Below, piece by piece: positions 47,261 through 55,972 of a DNA stretch of 64,000 nt (its first letter is position 1; every line of letters starts with the position of its first letter). The notes below the pieces were generated by a model. That model made no database searches and had not been told where the DNA came from. It worked only from the letters and a program-made list of their open reading frames with translations. Location: positions 1 through 64,000 of the forward strand of contig JAEINR010000021.1 in assembly GCA_016342325.1 (NCBI GenBank), read 5' to 3'. The DNA is from Desulfobacterium sp. (lineage in GTDB: Bacteria; Desulfobacterota; Desulfobacteria; Desulfobacterales; Desulfobacteraceae). The position numbers and the translations under genes were made by a program.

Positions 47261-48044
47261 AAACCTTGGGCCCGGTGGACGGGGGGCCTGCAAATGCCTG
47301 GGCAATGGCCATCCACTCTTTTGCCGTCTCGCCCTCCACCCGGAGGCCGGTGTTGTCCACATGGCGCCGCTGGGTTATCACCAGGCAGAAGTCCAGGGCC
47401 GTGCCCGTGACCCGGTTGGGCCACGCGTCATCCCCAAAGGTCCAGGTTTCATTGGGCGGACCCGTCAATTCCACATAAACCTTGTCCGTGGGTTTTGCCA
47501 TGCGCCGGTTGACATAGGCCCAGCCAAAGGTCTTCACCCCGAGAAGAGCAATGTGCTCAAGGCCCGGGGTCGGGGTGCGCTCGATCCCCAGGGTGTCCAG
47601 GATGTCCTGGCCGTGGGCCCAGGTTTCCATGAGTCTGGCCGTGGCAAAGGAGGGGGCGGTCATGGGGGGGCCGTACCAGGGATGTTTTGTGCCGGGATCA
47701 AGGGATTTAAGGGCCTGGACCATGACGGTGCGCTCTTTTTTCCAGAGATCCATGAGTGCCCCGGGATCGAGGTTCCTGGCCGGGGCAATGGAGCGCTCAA
47801 ACATATCTTCCGGGTCTTTGCAGGTTGCCAGGAGTTCTTCAAGATGGGCCCGGAACCCCTTGGGGTCGGTGACGGCAAGGGTGGCCTTGTTGTCGTAATA
47901 GGCAATGTGCCCGATCTCCTCCCGGATGCTCCAGTTGCCAAAGGGGGTCACCCGGTCCCATTCGTCCGGGGCCAGGGCCCCAAGGGCCTTGTCAAGGGTG
48001 CGGTACTCCTTTTCAATTTCTTGGCACAGGGTCTCCATGAACAC
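47259..48044 (-). CDS. DinB/maleylpyruvate isomerase-like metal-binding protein (TIGR03084-like)
   Basis: GNWSIREEIGHIAYYDNKATLAV, ARLMETWAHGQDILDTLG. Confidence 0.75.
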   Translation of the reverse strand: MFMETLCQEIEKEYRTLDKALGALAPDEWDRVTPFGNWSIREEIGHIAYYDNKATLAVTDPKGFRAHLEELLATCKDPEDMFERSIAPARNLDPGALMDLWKKERTVMVQALKSLDPGTKHPWYGPPMTAPSFATARLMETWAHGQDILDTLGIERTPTPGLEHIALLGVKTFGWAYVNRRMAKPTDKVYVELTGPPNETWTFGDDAWPNRVTGTALDFCLVITQRRHVDNTGLRVEGETAKEWMAIAQAFAGPPSTGPKV

Positions 48045-48050
48045 CTCCTG

Positions 48051-50051
48051 CTATAGTTGGATTGCTGCGAGAAATCCGCCGTGGATGGCGTCGTTGATTT
48101 TGCCAGGGCGTACGCAGTCGCCAATGGTTGTGTAATTGATATCTTTATCTTCAAGGGCCTTTTCAAGGGTCTGCACCGGCCGGGAGCCCAGGGCCAGGAT
48201 GATGGTGTCGAAGGCCTCCTCTTCCTGGGTGTCCCCTTTTTGGACGCTTACGTTTCCGTTGGCCACGGATTCCACCCGGGTGCTTGTATTGACCGTCACC
48301 CCGTACCGGTCAAGGTTGCCCAGGAGCACCCAGCGGGTGGATTTGCCCACATCCTTTCCTGCCCGGTCCAGCATTTCGAACACGGTCACCTTGGACGATC
48401 CGTTGAACATGTGGTGCTTCAGGCGTTGGGCATCCATGGCGTCATAGGTGAACAAAAAGTGGAGCATCTCCGGGGAGAGGGTGCCCTTGGTCGCGGCAAA
48501 GAGAGCCGTTTCAAGGCCCACGGCCCCGCCGCCGATGACGGCCACCTTGGCGCCAAGGGGCGGATTGTTTTTCAACACGTCCCAGGAGGTGAGCACCTTG
48601 GGATGGTCCACCCCATCTATCCTGGGAACAATGGGTTCAGCCCCCTGGGCCAGGATCACGTGGTCAAATGCGCTCTTTTCAATGAACGCCGGGGTCACCT
48701 CGGTGTTGAGATGGACCGGGATTTTGCAGCGGTGCACCATGGCCCGGTAGTACCGGAGAAACGCGTTGAGCTCCTGCTTGTGGGGCGGGGCTGCGGCAAT
48801 GGGAATCTGGCCGCCGATATCGCCCGCCTTTTCAAACACTTCGACGGTGTGGCCTGCCTGGGTTGCGGTAACCGCCGCCTCAAGGCCTGCCACGCCGGCC
48901 CCCACCACCATGACCTTTTTGGGGGAATCGCTCTTGTAGATGGTGCGTTCCGTTTCAAAGCTGGCCCGGGGGTTGCCGATGCAGAACACGGGCTGGCCCG
49001 AGAAGATCTGGTCGGTGCATCCCTGGGAGCAGGCCACACAGGGCCGGATCTCATCGGCCCGGTTGGCTGCGGCTTTTTGGGGCCAGAAGGGATCCGCGAT
49101 GAGCACCCGTCCCAGGTTGACCATGTCGGCATACCCCTCCTGGATGAGGTTGTCCGCCTCGGCCGGGCTGGTGATGCGGTTGGAGGCCATCACAGGAACG
49201 GTGACATTTTCCCGGATGTTTTTGGCCAGAAAGGCAAATCCTTTTCTGGGCAGCTCCATGGGCAGCTGGGGAACCCTGGACTCGTGCCATCCGCCGGTGA
49301 CGTTGATCACGTCAATCCCAGCCTCCTGGTATATTTTGGCGATCTTGGGCATTTCAAGATCGGTGTTGCTTCCCTCCACAAAGTCGTTGCCCGCCATCCT
49401 GATGCCAAGGGGGAAGTCACTGCCCAGGGCCTTTCTTGCCCGCTCGATGGTCTCCCTTGGAAACCGTGTCCGGTTCTCAAAGCTTCCGCCGTAGCCATCG
49501 GTTCGCTGGTTCTTCAGGGGGGAGAGAAACTGGGTCATGAGATAGCCCGCCGATGCAATGATCTCCACTCCGTCGAACCCGGCTTCCCTTGCCCGCATGG
49601 CGGCCCTGGCAAAGCTTGCCTGGACCGTATCGATATCCTCGTGGTTCATCTCCTTGGGCATGGTCTTGGAGTAGTTGGAAAAGATGGGAGAGGGGGCCAG
49701 GGGCGTCTGGTTGTCGATGAGAAAGGGATGGCTGTATCCCCCGGCATGGAAGAGCTGGATCCAGGGGCTTGCCCCGTTCTCCCGGATGGACCGGGTGAGC
49801 TTCTGAAATTCAGGGATCGCCTCGTCATTGTCAATGCCAAGGGTGGCAATGCCCGACCCGATATAATCGACGCCCACGGGGCCTACCGTGACGATGCCGG
49901 CGCCGCCCTTGGCAATCTCGCTGAAAAAATGGTGGTAGCGGTCATTGAGTTTTCTGTCATAGGAGAAAAGCACGCCCAGGGACGGGTAGGCGATCCTGTT
50001 CTTTATCTCAAGGGTGTTGATGTTGATGGGGCTGAATAGGTTCGTATACAT
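48051..50051 (-). CDS. NADH:flavin oxidoreductase / 2,4-dienoyl-CoA reductase-like (OYE + FAD/NAD domains)
   Basis: N-terminal TIM barrel (QLFHAGGYS, FDGVEIIASAGYLMTQFLSPLKNQRTDGYGGSFENRTRF), CVACSQGCTDQ, VVGAGVAGLEAA. Confidence 0.95.
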   Translation of the reverse strand: MYTNLFSPININTLEIKNRIAYPSLGVLFSYDRKLNDRYHHFFSEIAKGGAGIVTVGPVGVDYIGSGIATLGIDNDEAIPEFQKLTRSIRENGASPWIQLFHAGGYSHPFLIDNQTPLAPSPIFSNYSKTMPKEMNHEDIDTVQASFARAAMRAREAGFDGVEIIASAGYLMTQFLSPLKNQRTDGYGGSFENRTRFPRETIERARKALGSDFPLGIRMAGNDFVEGSNTDLEMPKIAKIYQEAGIDVINVTGGWHESRVPQLPMELPRKGFAFLAKNIRENVTVPVMASNRITSPAEADNLIQEGYADMVNLGRVLIADPFWPQKAAANRADEIRPCVACSQGCTDQIFSGQPVFCIGNPRASFETERTIYKSDSPKKVMVVGAGVAGLEAAVTATQAGHTVEVFEKAGDIGGQIPIAAAPPHKQELNAFLRYYRAMVHRCKIPVHLNTEVTPAFIEKSAFDHVILAQGAEPIVPRIDGVDHPKVLTSWDVLKNNPPLGAKVAVIGGGAVGLETALFAATKGTLSPEMLHFLFTYDAMDAQRLKHHMFNGSSKVTVFEMLDRAGKDVGKSTRWVLLGNLDRYGVTVNTSTRVESVANGNVSVQKGDTQEEEAFDTIILALGSRPVQTLEKALEDKDINYTTIGDCVRPGKINDAIHGGFLAAIQL

Positions 50052-50059
50052 GGCGCTCC

Positions 50060-51211
50060 TTAAAATCCTGACAGTTTTGCGATCACATCGCTCATCACCT
50101 CATTGGCGCCGCCGCCGATGGAGATGAGTCTCGAATCCCTGAAGGCCCGGGATACCCGCATTTCGTTCATGAATCCCATGCCGCCGTGCATCTGGAGGCA
50201 GCCGTCCATCACTTTGTTGAGAAGGGTGCCGCCCATGAGCTTGCCCATGGAGATCTCCTTTGACGCGTCCTGGCCCGCCATCTTCATCCGCACGATGTGG
50301 TAGGTGAGCTGCTGGAGGGCTTCGATCTCGGTGAGCCACTCCACAATCCGGTGGCGGAGGATCTGTTTTTTGATCAATGGCTTTCCAAACACCACCCGTC
50401 CCTTGAGATACTCGATGGTCTCGTCGATCATCTCCCGGGCACCGATGTAGGAGAGGGGCAGGGCGCTGAACCGTTCGTGCTGGAACTGCATCATCTGGTG
50501 GATAAAGCCTTCGCCCTCGGTGCCGATGAGGTTCTCGGCCGGGATCTTCATGTTGTCGAAAAAGAGCTCGGCCGTGTCGCTGGACCGCATGCCCAGCTTG
50601 TCGAGCTTCTTGCTCACGTGATATCCCGCAATGTCGGTGGGGACCACAAACAAGGAGAAGCTGTGGTAACCGGGATCGTCGCTGGTCCGGGCAAGGAGCG
50701 TGAGGAAATCAGCCTGGAGGCCGTTGGTGATAAAGGTCTTTGACCCGTTGAGAATGTAGTGGTCCCCCTCTTTCTTGGCAAAGGTCTTGAGGGCTGCCAC
50801 GTCCGAACCGGCATCGGGCTCGGTCACGGCAATGGCGGCCACCATCTCGCCCTTGAGGGCGGGCTTGAGGTAGGTCTGTTTCAGGTATTCGGAGCCAAAA
50901 TCGTAGATGGACGGGGTGGCCATGTTGGACTGGACCGCAATGGCCATGGGGATGCCGCCGCACTGGATCCTGGCAAACTCCTCCAGCACAACGGTCTCGT
51001 ACCAGTAGTCCAGGCCCTCGCCCCCGTATTCCTCGTCGTAGCGGATGCCGATGAAGCCCAGCTCCCCCATTTTCTTGAACAGATCGTGGAGGGGGGTCAT
51101 GCCCGCCTCTTCCCACTCTTCAACATGGGGGTTGATCTCCTTGTTGACAAAATCCCTCACAGCCTTTCGAACCAGTTCATGCTCTTTGGTAAAGTAGATG
51201 TCGCTTCCCAT
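50060..51211 (-). CDS. Acyl-CoA dehydrogenase
   Basis: AIAVTEPDAGSDVAALKTFAKKEGDHYILNGSKTFITNG; MHGGMGFMNEMRVSRAFRD. Confidence 0.95.
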   Translation of the reverse strand: MGSDIYFTKEHELVRKAVRDFVNKEINPHVEEWEEAGMTPLHDLFKKMGELGFIGIRYDEEYGGEGLDYWYETVVLEEFARIQCGGIPMAIAVQSNMATPSIYDFGSEYLKQTYLKPALKGEMVAAIAVTEPDAGSDVAALKTFAKKEGDHYILNGSKTFITNGLQADFLTLLARTSDDPGYHSFSLFVVPTDIAGYHVSKKLDKLGMRSSDTAELFFDNMKIPAENLIGTEGEGFIHQMMQFQHERFSALPLSYIGAREMIDETIEYLKGRVVFGKPLIKKQILRHRIVEWLTEIEALQQLTYHIVRMKMAGQDASKEISMGKLMGGTLLNKVMDGCLQMHGGMGFMNEMRVSRAFRDSRLISIGGGANEVMSDVIAKLSGF

Positions 51212-51291
51212 GGGTATATGTCCTTATGTTGGTAAAGTTAAAGTTAAAGGGTATCAGAGAACCTTTTTGAATCCGGGGTGACCCGGTTAAG

Positions 51292-53049
51292 TTATCCTAG
51301 GATGGCGGCCGGCACCTTGATCCGTTTTGCCCTGAGATACTCGCCCAGGGTTTTTGCCTGGGGATCGGTCCTGACGGAGGCGGCAACCCCTTCTCCCAGA
51401 ACCCCTTTTATGTAGAAATTGAGGGCCAGAAGATTGGGGAACTCGTGTCGGTCGATCTCAAACGCCTCCATGTCGGGCAGCAGTTGTTTCAGCCGCTGGC
51501 AGGTCAAAAAATCGTATAGAAATGAGAAGGCCTTTGGATCCTTTGCCCAGACTCCCAGGTTGGCATTGCCGCCCTTGTCCCCGGACCGGGTGCCGAACAA
51601 TTGTCCCAGGGGAATTTCCGTGAGCTCATCCATGGCCACCGCTTCCATCTCCATGGTCACAGGGTCCACCGTGACGGTCTCGCCCATGGGGTCAACGCTG
51701 TCCACAATAAGCTCAGTGTTGTTGACAAACACCTTTTCCTGGATGAACTTTTTGCTGACAAGGGTGGGCCAGTGCTGGATGGCCGGGCTTGCCTTGGATG
51801 GGGGGGCGGTGAGGGTGAAGCCCGGGATGCTCGACAGGGCGAGCTCCACAAGCTTTGCGGAGAAGAGCTTTCCCACCTTTTTCTGGTCCGGGTCCATGAG
51901 GCAGATCCTGAGCTGTGCCAGGGCCTCGTCGTTGTTTTTCGGGTCCAATTTGTCCGACCGGATCAGCTGGACGTCCACGGCGGCGAATTGATCTTTTCCC
52001 CCGAGAAGATCGAACAGGGCCTCCTCAACCAGGGCCGCCTTTTTTTCAATGTCAAGGCCAGTCAACACAACGGTCATGGTGTTGCGAAACCCCCATAAAT
52101 TATTGATGCACATCTTGGAGAAGGGGGTGGGCGGCTCGCCCTTGGTGTTTGATGCCGCCACCCGGTCCTTGCCCGCCTGTTCCAGGCGGATGGTGTCGAA
52201 CCGTGCCGTGACGTCCGGGGTGAGGTAGCCGGGTTCCCGTATCTCGTACATGAGCTGGGCCGTGACCGTACCCACCGAGACAAGGCCGCCCGTGCCCGGG
52301 TGCTTGGTGATCACAAACGATCCGTCTTCATGGATCTCGGCAATGGGAAATCCCATGTTTTTAAAGGACGGTACTTCGTCAAAGAAGGAGTAGTTGCCCC
52401 CGGTGGCCTGGGTGCCGCACTCGATGATGTGGCCGGCGGCATAGGCCCCGGCCAGTCGGTCCCAGTCATCCTTTTTCCAGCCGAACTTCCAGGCGGCAGG
52501 ACCGGAAACAAGGGCGGCGTCCGCGATTCGTCCGCCCACCACGATGTCCGCCCCCTGGTCCAGGGCCGTTGTGATTCCCCAGCCCCCCAGGTAGGCGTTG
52601 GCCGTGATGGACTGGGCCTTTGCTTCTTTCAGGGGGATGTTCTTGTCCAGGTGGGAGAACAACTCTCCCTTTTCTTGCAGGTCGCCAAGCCTTGGCAGGA
52701 GATCGTCCCCCTCAATGCAGGCGATGATTGGGCTGATGCCCAGGGCCTTTGCGATCTTGCCAAGTTCTGCTGCAAGTCCTTTGGGGTTGAGGCCGCCGGC
52801 GTTGGCAACGATCCGGATCCCTTTTTCCATGCAGGCGCCCATCACCCCTTCCATCTGTTTCAGGAAGGGGGTGGCATAGCCGGCTTCCGGGGACTTCATC
52901 TTCATGCGGAAGAGTAGGGCCATGGTCAGTTCTGCCAGGTAATCCCCTGTGAGTACATCGATCCTGCCGCCTTCAATGAGCTCCTTGGCCGCAGTCATGC
53001 GGTCTCCCAGAAAGCCGCTGCAATTTGCGATGATCAGTTTCTCGGTCAT
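51292..53049 (-). CDS. AtuA family protein (acyclic terpene utilization-like, DUF1446)
   Basis: IIANCSGFLGDRMTAAKELIEGGRIDVLTGDYLAELTM; GIRIVANAGGLNPKGLAAEL; GTRSGDKGGNANLGVW. Confidence 0.93.
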   Translation of the reverse strand: MTEKLIIANCSGFLGDRMTAAKELIEGGRIDVLTGDYLAELTMALLFRMKMKSPEAGYATPFLKQMEGVMGACMEKGIRIVANAGGLNPKGLAAELGKIAKALGISPIIACIEGDDLLPRLGDLQEKGELFSHLDKNIPLKEAKAQSITANAYLGGWGITTALDQGADIVVGGRIADAALVSGPAAWKFGWKKDDWDRLAGAYAAGHIIECGTQATGGNYSFFDEVPSFKNMGFPIAEIHEDGSFVITKHPGTGGLVSVGTVTAQLMYEIREPGYLTPDVTARFDTIRLEQAGKDRVAASNTKGEPPTPFSKMCINNLWGFRNTMTVVLTGLDIEKKAALVEEALFDLLGGKDQFAAVDVQLIRSDKLDPKNNDEALAQLRICLMDPDQKKVGKLFSAKLVELALSSIPGFTLTAPPSKASPAIQHWPTLVSKKFIQEKVFVNNTELIVDSVDPMGETVTVDPVTMEMEAVAMDELTEIPLGQLFGTRSGDKGGNANLGVWAKDPKAFSFLYDFLTCQRLKQLLPDMEAFEIDRHEFPNLLALNFYIKGVLGEGVAASVRTDPQAKTLGEYLRAKRIKVPAAILG

Positions 53050-53060
53050 GGTCTCTCCTT

Positions 53061-53834
53061 TTACTCGCCTGTGAAGACGGGCTTGCGTTTTTCGAGAAAG
53101 GCGGTGATCCCCTCTGTGGCGTCCTTGGTTGTGGCCACCTTTGCGAGCTGGTCCGACAGATGGTTGACCGCCTCCCCAAGCTCCATGCCTTCAACGGCGT
53201 TAAAGGCCTTTTTGCCAAGGGCCAGGCCAATGGGACTCTTTGCGGCCAGGGCGGACAGCACCTTGTCGACCTCGTTGTCAAAGCTTTCTTTGGGCACCAT
53301 CCGGGTGATCATGCCCATATCCAGGGCCTGCTTTGCCGTGAGTTTCTCACCCATCAGGATCATCTCCATGGCTTTTTTCCGCAGTACATTTCTGAAAATC
53401 AGGGCACCGATCATCATGGGAAACAGCCCCACGTTCACCTCCGGGGTGCCGAACAGGACATCCTCCCGTGCGATCACCATGTCGCAGGCCAGCATGAACC
53501 CGGTGCCCCCGGCAAGACAGTGGCCGTTGATCCTTGCCACCGTCGGCTTTGGAAACTGGTAAAGCCTGGTGAGAAGCCGGGCATAGCTTTGGAACATATC
53601 CGCCGCGCCCGCTGTTGCCATGTCGCCCCCAAGGTCGGCTCCGGAACAGAAGACCCGGTTGCCCGCTCCTGTGATGCAGACCACCCTTACCGCCGGGTTG
53701 TTTTCAGCCCTGTCCAGGTAATCAAGGAAGAGCCTGACTGCCTGGCCGGAGATGGCGTTGCGGTGGGCTTCACGGTTGATGGTGATATGGGCGATGGCCT
53801 CGTCCCTGGAATATATAAGGTCGGTTTCCGTCAT
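53061..53834 (-). CDS. Enoyl-CoA hydratase/isomerase
   Basis: ITGAGNRVFCSGADLGGD, INGHCLAGGTGFMLACDMVIA. Confidence 0.93.
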   Translation of the reverse strand: MTETDLIYSRDEAIAHITINREAHRNAISGQAVRLFLDYLDRAENNPAVRVVCITGAGNRVFCSGADLGGDMATAGAADMFQSYARLLTRLYQFPKPTVARINGHCLAGGTGFMLACDMVIAREDVLFGTPEVNVGLFPMMIGALIFRNVLRKKAMEMILMGEKLTAKQALDMGMITRMVPKESFDNEVDKVLSALAAKSPIGLALGKKAFNAVEGMELGEAVNHLSDQLAKVATTKDATEGITAFLEKRKPVFTGE

Positions 53835-53883
53835 AACACTCCCTCCTTAATAAAGGGTTATCTTTTTGCTTAGCAATAACGAC

Positions 53884-53946
53884 AATAAGCTAGGCCTGTC
53901 CTCGCATTCTTTCGGTAATAAGCGAATAAGCTAGGCCTGACCCCGT
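53884..53946 (-). repeat. REP-like repeat pair, copies E1/E2 (inverted relative to 29269 and 32544)
   Basis: ACGGGGTCAGGCCTAGCTTATTCGCTTATTACC... and CGAGGACAGGCCTAGCTTATTGTCGTTATTG on the minus strand. Confidence 0.85.
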
Positions 53947-54437
53947 ATGTCGACCAGAATTTCACCCGGCATCACCTTGTCGCCCTCGGCCACGTTCACG
54001 CTTGTGACCTCACCTGGGTAAGGGGCGGTGAGGGTGGTCTCCATCTTCATGGCCGATACCGTTACCACGGCATCTCCTTTTTCCACCTGGTCCCCGGGAC
54101 TTACAGCCACGAGGATCACCACGGCCGGCATGGGCGGGGTCACCTCGGTTTCGGCCGAGGCCATGCCCTTGCCGCTGGTTTTTCTCCTTTCAGCCAGATC
54201 CGCGTCCCGGACCGTGAAGGTCCGTCCTTCGATCATGACGATCTTGCCGTCATCGGTTCGTGTGACATGGGCATTAAAGGTTTGTCCGTTCACCTGGATG
54301 GCGATCTTATGATCCGAGATCCGTGCAAAAGAGACCTCAAACGCGTCCTGGTTCCTGGCGGCCTCAAAGCTGTTGTCGCCGGTGATATCCACATGGACCG
54401 GATCGGTCCTGTCGTTGATGGTCAGATTGTATTCCAC
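53931..54437 (-). CDS. Biotin carboxyl carrier protein subunit
   Basis: VSAMKMETTLTAPYPGEVTSVNVAEGDKVMPGEILVDIRGQA biotinyl-lysine motif. Confidence 0.93.
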   Translation of the reverse strand: MEYNLTINDRTDPVHVDITGDNSFEAARNQDAFEVSFARISDHKIAIQVNGQTFNAHVTRTDDGKIVMIEGRTFTVRDADLAERRKTSGKGMASAETEVTPPMPAVVILVAVSPGDQVEKGDAVVTVSAMKMETTLTAPYPGEVTSVNVAEGDKVMPGEILVDIRGQA

Positions 54438-54455
54438 AATACCCTCCAGATGCGA

Positions 54456-55943
54456 TTAGAGTTTCCAGTTCCCAAGGGTCTGGAACGGGGTGGCCACAGT
54501 GTCGTTGGCAGCTGCCTGAGCCGTGGCGGACTTCGGGGGCGCAAGTTCGTCGGCAATAAAGGCGAGCATGGCCATGGCGTCTCCAGCGTCCCCCGGATGC
54601 CAGTCCGAGAAGTGCTGATCAATGAAGTTGGTGAACACCTCCCCTTGGACAAAGGGCTCTGACCGGAGCAGATCCATCAAAAAGTCGGTTGGGGTGCGGA
54701 CTCCCAGGATGACATACTCCTTTAACGCCTTGACCATCTTGGCAATGGCAAGTTCCCTGGACTCGGCATGGACCACCAGCTTGGAGAGGATGGGATCGTA
54801 CTCCACCGGCACCTCGGCCCCGGAATATACCCCGCAGTCGTTCCGGATGCCCGGCCCCTTGGGCTCCTCCAGAAAATCAATCCTGCCCGGGCAGGGGAAA
54901 AAATCCTTTTCAGGATCCTCTGCATAGATCCGGCATTCGATGGAATGGCCCCGGGGGACAATCTCCTTTTGGGTGTATTCAAGGGGGTTGCCTGCGGCGA
55001 TCTCCAGCTGCTGGCGAACAAGATCGATGCCCGTGGTCATCTCGGTGACGGGATGCTCCACCTGGAGCCGGGTGTTCATTTCCAGGAAATAGAAGTTGTT
55101 GGTTTCGTCCACCAGGAACTCCACGGTGCCGGCATTGACGTAGTCCGCAGCCTTGGCCGCGGCCACTGCGGCATTGCCCATCTCCTGTCTCAGTTCCGGG
55201 GTGAGGGCGGGGGACGGGGTCTCCTCGACGATCTTCTGGTGGCGCCGTTGCACCGAGCACTCCCGCTCGAAAAGGTGGATGGTGTTGCCGAAGGTGTCGG
55301 CCAGGATTTGGAACTCGATGTGCTTTGCCCGGGTAAAGAACTTTTCAATGTAGATGTCGCCATTGCCAAAGGCGTTTAGGGCTTCCCGGGAGGCGGCTTC
55401 CCAGGCCTCGACCATGTCGGCCGGGGCGTCGACCCTGCGGATGCCCTTGCCGCCGCCCCCGGCCGTGGCCTTGATCAGGACGGGGTATCCCAGGGCTTCT
55501 GCCTCCCTCAACAGGGTGGCAGGGTCGCTGGTTGTGCTGGTGAGTCCCGGGGTGACGGGGACGCCGCCCCGCACCATGATCTGTCTTGCCGTGATCTTGT
55601 CCCCCATCTCCTGGATCACCCGGGAGGGGGGGCCGATGAACACGAGCTTCTCCTGTTCGCATCTGTTTGCAAATTCGGGGTTTTCCGAGAGAAACCCGTA
55701 CCCGGGATGGATGGCCTGGGCGTTTGTTGCCTTTGCTGCCTCGATGATGGCATCGAGGTTGAGATAGCTTAAGCTGGGTTCCGGGGGGCCGATTCTTACG
55801 GCCTGGTCAGCCGCCAGCACGTGGGCGGCATGGACGTCGGCGTCTGAGTAAACCGCAACGGTTTTGATCCCCATCTCCCGGCAGGTGCTGATCACCCTCA
55901 GGGCAATTTCACCTCTGTTTGCTACCAATATTTTTTTGAACAT
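54456..55943 (-). CDS. Acyl-CoA carboxylase biotin carboxylase subunit
   Basis: MFKKILVANRGEIALRVISTCREMG, KATAGGGGKGIRRV, FLEMNTRLQVEHPVTEM. Confidence 0.95.
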   Translation of the reverse strand: MFKKILVANRGEIALRVISTCREMGIKTVAVYSDADVHAAHVLAADQAVRIGPPEPSLSYLNLDAIIEAAKATNAQAIHPGYGFLSENPEFANRCEQEKLVFIGPPSRVIQEMGDKITARQIMVRGGVPVTPGLTSTTSDPATLLREAEALGYPVLIKATAGGGGKGIRRVDAPADMVEAWEAASREALNAFGNGDIYIEKFFTRAKHIEFQILADTFGNTIHLFERECSVQRRHQKIVEETPSPALTPELRQEMGNAAVAAAKAADYVNAGTVEFLVDETNNFYFLEMNTRLQVEHPVTEMTTGIDLVRQQLEIAAGNPLEYTQKEIVPRGHSIECRIYAEDPEKDFFPCPGRIDFLEEPKGPGIRNDCGVYSGAEVPVEYDPILSKLVVHAESRELAIAKMVKALKEYVILGVRTPTDFLMDLLRSEPFVQGEVFTNFIDQHFSDWHPGDAGDAMAMLAFIADELAPPKSATAQAAANDTVATPFQTLGNWKL

Positions 55944-55972
55944 GATCGATTTCCTTATGGGGGGCCAAGGGT

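Noticed and set aside
48057-50039. 660-aa plus-strand ORF opposite the dienoyl-CoA reductase-like gene
   Set aside because: Antisense to a strongly supported gene; composition (Gly/His/Val/Asp-rich, no family motifs) is typical of mirror ORFs in GC-rich DNA
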